From: Chloroflexota bacterium
GTDB lineage: Bacteria > Chloroflexota > Dehalococcoidia > JACQUA01
Assembly (NCBI GenBank): GCA_016210565.1
Contig: JACQUA010000280.1
Location: 1-32,439, forward strand
DNA length: 32,439 bases
Direction of reading: 5' to 3'
Part shown: positions 7,536 through 16,209 of the stretch, piece by piece
Layout: every line of letters begins with the position of its first letter
Position numbering within the stretch: position 1 is the first letter of the stretch
Notes under the pieces: generated by a model
Told to the model about the DNA's origin: nothing
What the model saw: the letters and a program-made list of their open reading frames with translations, nothing else
Databases searched by the model: none
Translations under genes and position numbers: made by a program

Positions 7536-8807
7536 ATGGGCAAGACAATCGCGGAAAAGATTTTGGCCCGGGCTTCAGGCCGGGCAGACGTCAGGCCAGG
7601 CGATATCGTCACCGCCAGGGTGGACCTCCACTACAACCTGGAGAGGGGACTGGTCGAACTTGATGAAAAACTACTCGAAGCCGGGTTACGGGATAGATTG
7701 CCGAGACTGGCCGACCCTGACAGGCTCGCCATATTTCTGGGAGACCGCGCCGGCTGCCACGCCAACCGGGGGGAAGCCGCGACTTACAAGACCTGGCGTG
7801 AGGTAGCCCGGAAATACGGCATAAAGAAGGTCTTTGATATCAACACAGGTTTGGCCCACGTCGCCGTGCCGGAGGAGGGGTTGGCCAGACCGGGAATGCT
7901 GGTGTGCGGCAAGGACTCTAACTCGACTACGAGCGGCGCTGTCAATGCCCTGGCGATTCCTGTGAGCGCGGCTGAAACGGCCTGGATTTACGCCACGGGC
8001 GAACTCTGGTTCCGCGTCCCCGAGACGGTGAAGTTGGTTTGCAACGGAAAGCTCCAAGACGGGGTCGGGGCCAAGGACATCTTCCTCTATGCAGTCGGCA
8101 AGTACAGACCATCGATGGCCCAGTACAGGTCGCTGGAGTGGAAGGGCCCCGTCATAGAAGCCATGGATATGGATGGCAGACTCACCCTGGCCTGCCATTC
8201 CATTGACCTGGGGGCAAAGTGCGCTCCGTTTGAGCCGGATGGCAAGTGTCTGGACTATGTGCGGTCAACGCCTGCCGGCGCAGAGGCATTCTGGCCTACC
8301 GCCGCCGATCCAGACGCTGCTTATTCCGAGGTCTACGAAGAGGACCTGTCTGCTCTCGATCCCCAGGTCGCCCTTCCCCATGGCTTTGATGTTGTCCGGC
8401 CCGTGTCTGACGTGGAGGGAATCAAGGTGGACCAGTGTAATCTCGGTTCTTGCACCAGCTCAAGATACGAAGACCTGGTCATGGCCGCCAGGATTGTCAA
8501 AGGCAGGAAAGTCGCGGCAAGAATGATTTTTTCGCCGGGCACATGGAGGATCTACCGGAAAGCCCTGCGGACCGGCGTCATCCAGACGCTCGCAGACGCC
8601 GGGGTGATGATCATGGCGCCCAGTTGTTTTCCCTGTGGCGGGCAGGGAGCCTGCATCGCCGACGGTGAGGTGGCCGTCGGGGCTACCGCGCGCAACTTCA
8701 GAGGCAGATACGGCAGCCCGAATGCCGAGGTGTACCTGGCCTCGCCAGCGACGGCCGCGGCCTCGGCCGTCATGGGAAAGATAACCGACCCGAGAAAGCT
8801 GCTCTGA
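7536..8807 (+). CDS. Aconitase/3-isopropylmalate dehydratase-family large subunit, divergent
   Basis: A 423-residue Fe-S hydro-lyase large subunit (LeuC/homoaconitase type), about the family's usual length. The 4Fe-4S ligands are present: Cys306 in GSCTSS and Cys364/Cys367 in SCFPC. PEEGLARPGMLV and ATGELWFRVPETV match the family. Two positions that normally carry His do not: the Asp-His of the first catalytic motif is Asp70-Arg71, and the GADSHT motif is GKDSNS (Asn129). His108, the third family His, is kept. It therefore probably acts on a substrate other than isopropylmalate or citrate, or catalyses a modified reaction. The small subunit follows after 14 bases. No leuA or leuB is nearby, arguing against leucine synthesis. 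The ribosome site is weak. Confidence 0.85.
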   Translation: MGKTIAEKILARASGRADVRPGDIVTARVDLHYNLERGLVELDEKLLEAGLRDRLPRLADPDRLAIFLGDRAGCHANRGEAATYKTWREVARKYGIKKVFDINTGLAHVAVPEEGLARPGMLVCGKDSNSTTSGAVNALAIPVSAAETAWIYATGELWFRVPETVKLVCNGKLQDGVGAKDIFLYAVGKYRPSMAQYRSLEWKGPVIEAMDMDGRLTLACHSIDLGAKCAPFEPDGKCLDYVRSTPAGAEAFWPTAADPDAAYSEVYEEDLSALDPQVALPHGFDVVRPVSDVEGIKVDQCNLGSCTSSRYEDLVMAARIVKGRKVAARMIFSPGTWRIYRKALRTGVIQTLADAGVMIMAPSCFPCGGQGACIADGEVAVGATARNFRGRYGSPNAEVYLASPATAAASAVMGKITDPRKLL

Positions 8808-8821
8808 CGGAAACGACAACC

Positions 8822-9331
8822 ATGTCGAAGCTAGAGATCATCAGGGGAAAAGTCTGGAAGTTCGGAGACAATGTCAGCACCACAGACATAACTCCCAAAG
8901 AGATGTTTCACGGCATACCCCACACCACAAGGGAGATGGTCTTTGCTGCCACAAGGCCCGATTGGAAGAACAGGGTTCAACCGGGCGACTGCATAGTGGC
9001 GGGAGAGAACTTTGGCTTCGGCTCGACCAGGACTGTCGCCAGCGACGTCATGAAGGAGCTAAGAATCGGCTGCATTGTCGCCGATTCGATGGCCAGGATG
9101 TATTTCAGGACCGCGATATCAATTGGTTTTCCGACTCTGGTCTGCGCCGGGGTCAGCCGGATTTTCAGTGAAGGGGACGAACTGGAAGCAGACATCGCCA
9201 GGGGGGTGATCAGGAACCTTACAACGGGTCAGAGCCTCCGGTCCAGCCCTTATCCTCCCTATCTCCTCGAGATCCTGGACGCCGGGGGGTTGATGCCCTT
9301 GCTGGTGAAAAAGCTAGAAGACCTGAAATGA
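8822..9331 (+). CDS. Aconitase/3-isopropylmalate dehydratase-family small (swivel) subunit
   Basis: A 169-residue partner of the preceding large subunit, carrying the swivel domain that completes the active site. It opens with GKVWKFGDNVSTTDITP, the counterpart of the LeuD GDNIDTD start. Mid-protein, GENFGFGSTRTVA replaces the usual GKNFGCGSSREHA, so the catalytic Ser/Arg loop is present in altered form. ADSMARMYFRTAISIGFP matches the canonical SFARIFYRNAINIGLP. Length is normal for bacterial LeuD-like subunits. The 14-base gap indicates co-expression with the large subunit. The changed loop agrees with the non-standard large subunit in suggesting a different hydroxy-acid substrate. Confidence 0.88.
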   Translation: MSKLEIIRGKVWKFGDNVSTTDITPKEMFHGIPHTTREMVFAATRPDWKNRVQPGDCIVAGENFGFGSTRTVASDVMKELRIGCIVADSMARMYFRTAISIGFPTLVCAGVSRIFSEGDELEADIARGVIRNLTTGQSLRSSPYPPYLLEILDAGGLMPLLVKKLEDLK

Positions 9332-9389
9332 TCATCCGGGCGCGTATGGCGCACCGTGAGCGATAAAGATGACGGTGCCGCGCCGGGTA

Positions 9390-9451
9390 CCGTAGGGACG
9401 AACCCATGTATTCGCCCGCCGGCGGGCAGACACGCGGGTCTGCCCCTACGG
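9390..9451. repeat. Double-hairpin intergenic repeat, GTAGGG...CCCTAC family, copy 1
   Basis: Ends are near-perfect inverted repeats (CCGTAGGGAC and GCCCCTACGG) enclosing CGAACCCATGTATTCGCCC and GGGCAGACACGCGGGTCTGC. Each inner part can fold alone. The same element lies at 11871-11910 (left half) and 26083-26142. It sits between the dehydratase small subunit and the cupin gene. Confidence 0.75.
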
Positions 9452-9490
9452 TTGGACCAACCTCCGTTTTGAACAGCAGAAAGGACGCCT

Positions 9491-10489
9491 GTGACCGACT
9501 TCTACGAGAGCTGGTTGGGATACTGGGACGACGAGCTCGCTGAAAAACGCAAAGCCAGGACCTGCATTCACCAGGAGGAACTGGAATGGGTCCGGACAAG
9601 GCAGGACTGGCGCGCCGCGCTGCTCTGCGCCAGGGAGAACGGATTTGTCACTTCCGGCGTCGCCATGATGAGCGAGATCCCGCAGGGATGGCACACCGGC
9701 AAACATTTGCATGGGGAGGAAGCGATCTTTGTCGTTGAAGGGCATGGTTTCAGCGTGGTTGACGGGCTCAAGTACGACTGGGAGACCGGTAGCTGTCTCT
9801 TCATGCCCTACGGCTCAACGCATCAGCACTTCAACCCAGGCCCGGGTCCGGTCAGATACTTCTCGGCGATGGCTCTGCCCCTGGAGAGATTCTGCGGCCT
9901 GGCAAAGATCACGCAATACGAGGACGCCGGGGAGACGTGCCCGGCAGACCTGGAAGGAATCGCGGCAGCCGCCTCTGACATTCATCCGGAATACGGAAGA
10001 ATAGTCATGCGGTTGAAGGATGCGCCGGTGGTGGAGTCGAAGGAATCCGGGACCTTCCGTTCCAAACTTCAGGATGAGTTCACCCTCAGCACACCGAAAG
10101 AGGTGCGGACCGCGGGAGCGCCGGGCCACCATTCTCGCAACATATTCTACATGCAGCCGCCTCAAAATGGTTTCAAAGCCCGGGAAGTGGAAATCACCGG
10201 AATCCTGTGCGACGACACGGGCAAACACAGTGGAAAACATGCCCACATGGAGGCCCTGCTATACGTTGTGGAAGGAGAAGGATACTCGGTGGTCGACGGC
10301 GAAAAGGTCCCGTGGAAGAAAGGAACTGTGTTTCAAATCCAGGGTCCGCAAACGGTCCACCAGCACTTCAATAGGGGAAAGACAGAATCGCGGTTGCTCC
10401 GGATTCACTTCGGAATCAGGGCCTATTTTTACCAGCAGGCAGCCAGGAGGGTCTTCCCGATCAAATACTATGAGTACGGCTCAGGATAG
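9491..10489 (+). CDS. Two-domain cupin protein (bicupin, dioxygenase-like)
   Basis: A 332-residue protein with two beta-barrel cupin domains, each with a full metal-binding set. Domain 1 has GKHLHGEEAIFVVEG (His72, His74, Glu76/77) and THQHFN (His111/His113). Domain 2 has GKHAHMEALLYVVEG (His250, His252, Glu254) and VHQHFN (His290/His292). Bicupins of this size include gentisate and 1-hydroxy-2-naphthoate dioxygenases, which open aromatic rings with Fe(II) and oxygen. Having both metal sites intact is not typical of every gentisate dioxygenase, so the activity could be different. GTG start with AAAGGA about 5 bases upstream. It lies in the same orientation between the dehydratase pair and CapA-like gene 3. 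Confidence 0.82.
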   Translation: MTDFYESWLGYWDDELAEKRKARTCIHQEELEWVRTRQDWRAALLCARENGFVTSGVAMMSEIPQGWHTGKHLHGEEAIFVVEGHGFSVVDGLKYDWETGSCLFMPYGSTHQHFNPGPGPVRYFSAMALPLERFCGLAKITQYEDAGETCPADLEGIAAAASDIHPEYGRIVMRLKDAPVVESKESGTFRSKLQDEFTLSTPKEVRTAGAPGHHSRNIFYMQPPQNGFKAREVEITGILCDDTGKHSGKHAHMEALLYVVEGEGYSVVDGEKVPWKKGTVFQIQGPQTVHQHFNRGKTESRLLRIHFGIRAYFYQQAARRVFPIKYYEYGSG

Positions 10490-10582
10490 GACAACAACCA
10501 GCGGGGCGTGGCCGCTCCGGTCTCCGAAAGTACGGAAGGCAGACAGGTCTTTAGCCCGCGGGGGGTCTCAGATAGCTACTTT

Positions 10583-10622
10583 CCATTTATCTCTGGTGTC
10601 AGTCTTGTGAAATCTTGTGGTT
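10583..10622 (-). repeat. Dispersed intergenic repeat (AACCACAAGATT...ACACCAGAGA), minus copy
   Basis: Read on the minus strand this stretch is an imperfect match to 19526-19572: AACCACAAGATTTCACAAGAC and then GACACCAGAGA. It occupies the gap between the bicupin gene and CapA-like gene 3. Function unknown. Confidence 0.55.
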
Positions 10623-10670
10623 CCATTTCTGGAAACAACCTGATAATACGCTTCAGAACGGAGGGAATAG

Positions 10671-11834
10671 TTGGCTAACGACCGACATCCGCAAGAGACC
10701 ATTGTCGTTTACCTGGTTGGCGACGTCGGGCCAAGGCGCATAGAGTACGGCGAAGAACCGGAGTCTCTGTTCGCACTGGTACCCGGCAGGATCAGGGAAG
10801 CAGACATTTCCTTCTGCCAACTGGAGTACAATCTGTCAACCCGGGGCTGTCTCCAGTGGCGGTACCACAACACCTGGTACGGCAGGGTCAGCCCTGAGAA
10901 CGTCAAATCCCTGGTCTTTGCCGGGTTCAACGTGGTCTCGCACGCCGCCAATCACGCCTTCGACTACGGTCCAGAGGCATTGCTGGAGACGATCGACGTC
11001 CTCCGGGGCAACAATATGCAGGTGGTCGGGGCGGGAAGGGATCTTATCGAGGCAAGAAAGCCCGCGATCGTGGAACGACGAGGCATCAGAGTCGGCTTTC
11101 TCGCTTACATCTCCATATTGCCTGCCGAGACCGAGGCGCGAGAAGAGAAACCCGGGTGCAACCCTATCCGGGTTTCGACCTACTATGAGTCTAACGACTT
11201 CGCCCCGGGCATGCCGCCGAAGATAATAACGGTCCCTGTGGAAGAGGATGTCGAGGCCATGGAAGAAGACATCCGCAAATTGCGACGCCAGGTGGATGTG
11301 GTCGTGGTTTCCATGCACTGGGGGATGCACCACCTGCCGGGGGCCATCGCCACATATCAACCCAAAGTCGGACGACGGGCGATCAACGCCGGCGCGGATA
11401 TCGTCATCGGGCACCATCCTCACATCATCAACGGCATAGAGATGTACAAAGGACGCCCCATCTTCTACAGCCTGGGCAACTTCGGGATGGAGACCCCATG
11501 GCATCAGAAACCGCCTCCCGGAGTCCGCGGTGCCCGCACCCAGGCCAAGTACCGGAAGTGGCAGCCAGAGCCGGGATGGGAACGGTACAGCGGCCACCCG
11601 GACCAGAGATACTCAATGCTCGTCAAATGCATTGTCGGCAGGAAAGGCGTGCAGAAAGTATCATTCCTGCCTTCCTGGATAAATCAGCGGGCCGAGCCGC
11701 GAATACTGTCCCGAAGTGATGAGAAGTTCCTTGAAGTCGTGCGCTATATCGAACCCTGGTGCCAGGAACGCGGGACGGCTCTCAGCCAGGAGGGAGATGA
11801 AATCGTCGTCTCAACCCTGCCAGGGACAAAGTAG
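10671..11834 (+). CDS. CapA-like (PGA_cap) metallophosphoesterase-fold protein, copy 3
   Basis: A 387-residue paralogue with all family motifs: VGDVG (Asp18), QLEYN, SHAANHAFDYG (His95, Asp98), MHWGMHH, GHHPH (the most canonical metal motif of the five copies) and LGNF. No signal peptide. The start is TTG at 10671, supported by GGAGGG about 5 bases upstream and by alignment of the N-terminus with copies 1, 2 and 4. It precedes another CapA-like gene by about 195 bases. Here the CapA-like genes stand together without a receptor between them, unlike the first two modules. Substrate unknown. Confidence 0.85.
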   Translation: MANDRHPQETIVVYLVGDVGPRRIEYGEEPESLFALVPGRIREADISFCQLEYNLSTRGCLQWRYHNTWYGRVSPENVKSLVFAGFNVVSHAANHAFDYGPEALLETIDVLRGNNMQVVGAGRDLIEARKPAIVERRGIRVGFLAYISILPAETEAREEKPGCNPIRVSTYYESNDFAPGMPPKIITVPVEEDVEAMEEDIRKLRRQVDVVVVSMHWGMHHLPGAIATYQPKVGRRAINAGADIVIGHHPHIINGIEMYKGRPIFYSLGNFGMETPWHQKPPPGVRGARTQAKYRKWQPEPGWERYSGHPDQRYSMLVKCIVGRKGVQKVSFLPSWINQRAEPRILSRSDEKFLEVVRYIEPWCQERGTALSQEGDEIVVSTLPGTK

Positions 11835-11870
11835 CGCGTTTCGCCAAAATCGATGGGCATTGTGCCACTA

Positions 11871-11910
11871 CGGTAGGGGCGAACCCATGTGTTCGCCCGC
11901 CGGCGGTCAG
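11871..11910. repeat. Double-hairpin intergenic repeat, copy 2 (left half only)
   Basis: CGGTAGGGGCGAACCCATGT and TTCGCCCGCCGGCGG match the left part of the elements at 9390 and 26083. The right arm with GGGCAGAC...GTCTGCCCCTAC is missing, so this copy is truncated or degraded. Confidence 0.65.
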
Positions 11911-12029
11911 AAATTGGCCGAATTCCAACGCCCACCCCGATGCAGCATCAGCGTGCCACCGGGATATTTTCTGAGCATGATATCACTTATTGCGCGTTCT
12001 CCGGCCACGACCGGGAAAGGAGGGGCCTG

Positions 12030-13193
12030 ATGGACAATGGTTCATCGGCAGGCAACACCATCACGCTTTTCGCCGTCGGTGATGTCACGGCGCGGCGCAT
12101 TGATTACGGCGAACCGCCGGAATCCCTTTTCGCCATGGTGCACGACAGGCTCAAGCAAGCGGATATCTCTTTCTGCCAGCTAGAAGCCAACCTCTCGAAC
12201 ACGGGTTGCCTGCAGTGGCGCTATCACAATACTTGGTACGGGCGGTGTCACCCGGACAACGTCAAGTCGCTCGTTCACGCGGGGTTCACCGTGATCTCGC
12301 ATGCCGCCAATCACAGTTTCGACTACGGCCCGGAGTCGCTGCTGCAGACCATCGACGTTCTCCGGGCCAACAACATCCAGGTGATAGGAGTCGGGAAGAA
12401 CCTCTCCGAAGCGAGAAAGCCGGCTGTTGTGGAGCGAAAGGGAATCAAGGTCGGTTTTCTCGCCTACATCTCCATATTGCCCGCGGAGGTCGAGGCCCGG
12501 GAAGATAAGCCCGGATGTGTCCCCATTCGGGTTTCGACCTACTACGAGTCCAATGATTATGCCCCGGGAATGCCGCCAAAGATAATAACCATTCCTGTGG
12601 AAGAGGATGTCGAGGCCATGGAGGAAGACATCGGCAAGTTGCGCAACCAGGTGGATGCCGTCGTCGTGTCCATGCACTGGGGGATGCACCATATGCCAGG
12701 AGCGATTGCCATGTATCAGCCGAAGATCGGGCACCGGGCGATAGACGCCGGCGCGGATATTATCGTCGGTCACCACGACCATATGCTGAAGGGGATCGAA
12801 ATATACAAAGATCGGGCCATCTTTTATGGTCTGGGGAACTTTGCCGAGGAGACGCCGTGGCACCTGAAACCGCCACCGGGGGTGCGCGGCGCCCGCACTT
12901 CCCGAAAGTACCAGCAGTGGCAATCTGAACCGGGATGGGAGCGGTATGGAGGACCTCCCGACTCCCGCCATTCAATGCTGGTCAATTGCACAATTGGCAA
13001 GAAGGGCATCCAGAAAGTGTCTGTCCTGCCGCTCTGGATCAACCAGCGGGCCGAGCCCAGGATACTCCCCCGGGAAGATGAGAAATTCCAGGGAGTTGTG
13101 CGGTATGTCGAGCCCTTTTGCCGTGAACTGGGCACCACGCTGAGAGTAGAGGGGGATGAGGTCGTCGTGTGGAGGCGGGGCGCGTCTGATTGA
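12030..13193 (+). CDS. CapA-like (PGA_cap) metallophosphoesterase-fold protein, copy 4
   Basis: A 387-residue paralogue closest to copy 3. Motifs: VGDVTARR (Asp18), QLEANL, SHAANHSFDYG (His95, Asp98), MHWGMHH, GHHDH and LGNF. The frame is open upstream to 11889, but the ATG at 12030 is chosen: AAAGGAGG lies 5-6 bases before it and the protein then lines up with its paralogues. The upstream extension would run through an intergenic repeat. It has no signal peptide. The MmgE/PrpD gene begins 53 bases later, suggesting shared transcription with the lyase genes. Confidence 0.86.
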   Translation: MDNGSSAGNTITLFAVGDVTARRIDYGEPPESLFAMVHDRLKQADISFCQLEANLSNTGCLQWRYHNTWYGRCHPDNVKSLVHAGFTVISHAANHSFDYGPESLLQTIDVLRANNIQVIGVGKNLSEARKPAVVERKGIKVGFLAYISILPAEVEAREDKPGCVPIRVSTYYESNDYAPGMPPKIITIPVEEDVEAMEEDIGKLRNQVDAVVVSMHWGMHHMPGAIAMYQPKIGHRAIDAGADIIVGHHDHMLKGIEIYKDRAIFYGLGNFAEETPWHLKPPPGVRGARTSRKYQQWQSEPGWERYGGPPDSRHSMLVNCTIGKKGIQKVSVLPLWINQRAEPRILPREDEKFQGVVRYVEPFCRELGTTLRVEGDEVVVWRRGASD

Positions 13194-13246
13194 CGGCCCG
13201 CCCGGACTGGAAGCCGGTTCAGGATCACGGAAGAGAAGTCGACAAT

Positions 13247-14635
13247 ATGGGACCCACCGAACACGTTGCGAACTGGATAGTTAACCTGGCCGGGGAAGAC
13301 ATACCGGCCGATGCGAAGAAGGTGGCCCGGGAAACGGCATTCGATTGCCTTGGGGCGATGATTGCCGGGTCGGTGGAGCCTCTGGCGGCCATCCTTGCGG
13401 ACTACGCCGCCGGGTCGGGAGGTAAAGCCGAGGCCACGATTATCCCCACGGGAAAGCGCCTGCCGGCGCCAACCGCGGCTCTGGTGAACGGGGCTGCGGC
13501 CCACGCCCTGAGCTTCGATGACCGCAGCGGCTTCTCCCATTCGGCTTCGATTCTTCTCCCCACCCTGCTGGCGCTGGGAGAGAAAGCAGGCGCTTCAGGC
13601 CGGGAAATGGTCGAAGCCTATGTCATCGGTCACGAGGTGGGGGAAACGGTGATGCCGCGAGACAAGATGGACGATTACCCTTTCCACCGGCAGCCCGTGG
13701 CCGGACGAATAGGCGCCGCGGCCGCCTGCGCCAGACTAATGAAGTTGAACGTCGAGCAGGTGAAGATGGCGCTGGGAATCGCCGGTTCTATGGCTTCGGG
13801 AGTTCATCACAGCCTGGGGACCATGACCGAAGCGCTCCATGCCGGGTTAGCCGCGCGCGATGGAATCATGGCCGTGGAGCTGGCAAGCCGGGGCTGGACC
13901 GCCGGCGAAAAAGTCCTGGAACATCCCAGCGGCTTCATCGCGGCTTTCTTCGGCTCCGGGGAAGATGCCCCGGCGCTGGTGCAGCGCCTCGGCCATCCCT
14001 TCCGCATCCAGGATATGGTGATGATCAAGAAATATCCCTGCGGGGGATCGAACCACTTTACCATCGATGCCCTCCTGGAGCTGATGCGGGAGCACCATTT
14101 TGACTACCGCGACGTGGAGCAAGTGGAAATATCGCAGGCATACTACTCAGTGTACATCGACCCCATAAACCAGAGGCCGAGAACGGGCCTTCAGGCTAAA
14201 ATGGACATGGTCTTCAACGCCGCGGCCACCCTCGTGCTGGGAAAGATAGATATCGAGACCTTCTCCCCCGAACGGCTCAACGATCCGCGTATCCAGGAAA
14301 TCATGGACAGGGTCCGCATGCGGGTGTTGTCCAAATGGGAGATAAGCCGGGCCAGGGTGGAGCGCCGGTGGCCAGGCGGAGGGTCACAGGGCATGACGGG
14401 ACTGCCCGTGATTGTCCGCCTCAAGGATGGGACCATCTTGAGCAAGGCCATTCCCCCCGACCGCATACTGGGGAGCAGGAAGAACCCTTGGGGCTTCGAA
14501 AACATTCGAGCCAAGTTCGAGAGCAACGCCCGGCGGGCGTTGCCCGAACACAAAGTCCAGGAAGCGGTGCGGGTATGGTCGAGAGTAGACCGGATAGCGG
14601 ATATCAAACAGGCTATCCCGTGCCTGGTGTCCTAA
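13247..14635 (+). CDS. MmgE/PrpD-family protein, copy 1
   Basis: A 462-residue member of the MmgE/PrpD fold, which includes 2-methylcitrate dehydratase, cis-aconitate decarboxylase and iminodisuccinate epimerase. Visible features: FDCLGAMIAGS, NGAAAHALSFDDRSGFSHSAS (Asp91-Asp92, His98; given in parts because the motif is long), GIAGSMASGVHHSLGT, and KKYPCGGSNH (Lys262, Tyr263). The canonical HPG after the Asp pair is replaced by SHSAS, as in copies 3 and 4, so these three form one subfamily. An earlier in-frame TTG at 13190 overlaps the previous stop, but MGPTEHVANW at 13247 aligns with the starts of copies 3 and 4. The ribosome site is weak. The next MmgE/PrpD gene starts one base after the stop. 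Confidence 0.87.
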   Translation: MGPTEHVANWIVNLAGEDIPADAKKVARETAFDCLGAMIAGSVEPLAAILADYAAGSGGKAEATIIPTGKRLPAPTAALVNGAAAHALSFDDRSGFSHSASILLPTLLALGEKAGASGREMVEAYVIGHEVGETVMPRDKMDDYPFHRQPVAGRIGAAAACARLMKLNVEQVKMALGIAGSMASGVHHSLGTMTEALHAGLAARDGIMAVELASRGWTAGEKVLEHPSGFIAAFFGSGEDAPALVQRLGHPFRIQDMVMIKKYPCGGSNHFTIDALLELMREHHFDYRDVEQVEISQAYYSVYIDPINQRPRTGLQAKMDMVFNAAATLVLGKIDIETFSPERLNDPRIQEIMDRVRMRVLSKWEISRARVERRWPGGGSQGMTGLPVIVRLKDGTILSKAIPPDRILGSRKNPWGFENIRAKFESNARRALPEHKVQEAVRVWSRVDRIADIKQAIPCLVS

Positions 14636-14636
14636 G

Positions 14637-16013
14637 ATGACGGTAAGTGAGACGCTGGCAGACTTCCTCCTCGGCCTGGAGTTTGGCGGGCTTCCCTCTG
14701 ACACTGTGGCCAGCGCCGGGAAGTTGCTCCTGGACCACCTTTGCGTGGCCCTGGCCGGGTCGTTCACGCCCTGGGGTCAGGCCACATGGGCGGCAGTCCG
14801 TCAGTTCGGAGGTGCGCCCGAAAGCTCCATCTATTTCAGCAGAGAGAAGCTTCCAGCCACCTCCGCCGCCTTCGTCAACGGGACCTTTGCCCACGCCCTC
14901 GAGCTGGACGACCAGGGGGGCATCGGCATGCATCCGGGCGCCGTGGTCATTCCGGCGGCCCTTGCCGCCGGGCAGCGGCGGGGCGTCGATGGGCGCACTT
15001 TCATTACGGCCATGGTCTCGGGATATGAGGTCCTTTACCGGCTATCTGCAGCCATGGGTTCCATCAGCGCCCTGGGACATCATCCCACCGGCACGATGGG
15101 AGCTTTTGGCGCCGCAGCGGCTGCCGGCAAGGTTTTGGGATTGGGACGGGATCCCATGGTCTCCGCCCTTGGGCTGGCCGGCAACTTTCCCGCGGGGGTC
15201 CAGGAATTCTATGACGGCACCTCCGACGTGAGACTTCTGGCAGGTAGGGCCGCCGAGTCTGGCGTGCTATGCTGCCTGCTGGCCGAAGCCGGGGTCACCG
15301 GCGCGCGGACTATCCTCGAAGGAGAAGGAGGGTTGTGCAGGTCATTCAGTCGCCATGTCGACCTGGACAAGATACCGGCGGGACTCGGGGAGAAGTTTCA
15401 CACCGGTGAGTTCCGCATCAAGCGGTATCCCTGCGCCGGGTGGAACCATCCGTACGTGGAGACAGCCATCAGGCTACGCAACAGTCCCGGCATAGCTGGC
15501 GACACTGGACCCATAAGCGCCATAATCATCGAAGGCAGGAGACTCGACGGGCAACGGGCCCGGCTCGATGTCCCCAACGGTCTGGCGGGGCAGTACAGCA
15601 TACCTTATGCGGTGGCCTCGACCCTCCGCCGCAGCCCCCCGGCCGCGTCGGCGTCCCTGGACCAGGCCGTAGGTGACGCCGAAGTACAGTACCTGGTGGG
15701 CCGCTCCCGATGTGTGAGGCGCGAGGACTATCCCGGCATAGGGCGGGTAACCGTCAGGCTCGAGAATGGAACAACACTGACCGAGGAAGTCGTTGATACA
15801 GAAAAGCCCGTTTCTGAGGTAGACAGGCAGGATATTCTGAACAAGGCCGAAGGCGCCGTGGCTCCTTTCCTGGGGCTCGAAACCGGGCGTGACGCGGTCA
15901 ATGCCCTGGATGGCGCGGCGGCCAGGATTGGCGATTCAACCGATATCAGGGAGGCGATGGAGCTCATCCCGGAATTAATCACTCGTGCTCCGGTGGCGCA
16001 CCATCAGGGATGA
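14637..16013 (+). CDS. MmgE/PrpD-family protein, copy 2 (canonical motif type)
   Basis: A 458-residue MmgE/PrpD protein that begins one base after the stop of copy 1, so translation is probably coupled. It has the canonical motifs that the other copies lack: LELDDQGGIGMHPGAVVIPA (Asp91-Asp92, His99-Pro100) and GHHPTGTMGAFGAAAAAG (148-165), plus IKRYPCAGWNHPYV. It is therefore the copy most similar to known decarboxylases, dehydratases and epimerases of this fold. Pairing with a divergent paralogue raises the possibility of a heteromeric enzyme, or of two consecutive steps. No citrate synthase or methylisocitrate lyase gene is nearby, arguing against a simple methylcitrate cycle. Confidence 0.87.
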   Translation: MTVSETLADFLLGLEFGGLPSDTVASAGKLLLDHLCVALAGSFTPWGQATWAAVRQFGGAPESSIYFSREKLPATSAAFVNGTFAHALELDDQGGIGMHPGAVVIPAALAAGQRRGVDGRTFITAMVSGYEVLYRLSAAMGSISALGHHPTGTMGAFGAAAAAGKVLGLGRDPMVSALGLAGNFPAGVQEFYDGTSDVRLLAGRAAESGVLCCLLAEAGVTGARTILEGEGGLCRSFSRHVDLDKIPAGLGEKFHTGEFRIKRYPCAGWNHPYVETAIRLRNSPGIAGDTGPISAIIIEGRRLDGQRARLDVPNGLAGQYSIPYAVASTLRRSPPAASASLDQAVGDAEVQYLVGRSRCVRREDYPGIGRVTVRLENGTTLTEEVVDTEKPVSEVDRQDILNKAEGAVAPFLGLETGRDAVNALDGAAARIGDSTDIREAMELIPELITRAPVAHHQG

Positions 16014-16021
16014 ACTTGGAC

Positions 16022-16116
16022 TGTCATTACGAGCGAAGCGAAGCAATCTCCTGTATGCCTAGCCAACTGAGGGATTGCTTCGTCGCCCCGACAGGTCGGG
16101 ACTCCTCGCAATGACG
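16022..16116. repeat. Intergenic inverted repeat (TGTCATTACGAGCGAAGCGA...) with REP hairpin
   Basis: The element starts TGTCATTACGAGCGAAGCG and ends CTCGCAATGACGG, with inner arms GCAATCTC and GGGATTGCTTCGTCG, so the whole folds as one long imperfect stem. A perfect hairpin CCCGAC-AG-GTCGGG lies inside at 16087-16100. It directly follows the MmgE/PrpD copy 2 gene and may end its transcript. Confidence 0.7.
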
Positions 16117-16209
16117 GTCGGCACGCATTTTCTGAGCAACACCAGATGAGTTTGGCTGAACGAACGGCCACCGGGACCGCATAAGAAAAAATGCCTTTTC
16201 GGAGGAAAA

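Noticed and set aside
7536..9331. Leucine biosynthesis leuCD
   Set aside because: Catalytic His positions are replaced and no leuA or leuB is near.
11889..12029. N-terminal extension of CapA-like copy 4
   Set aside because: It runs through an intergenic repeat, and the ATG at 12030 has AAAGGAGG and aligns with the paralogues.
3916..13193. Poly-gamma-glutamate capsule synthesis locus
   Set aside because: CapA-like proteins are present, but they lack membrane anchors, and no CapB ligase, CapC or CapD partners are in the window.
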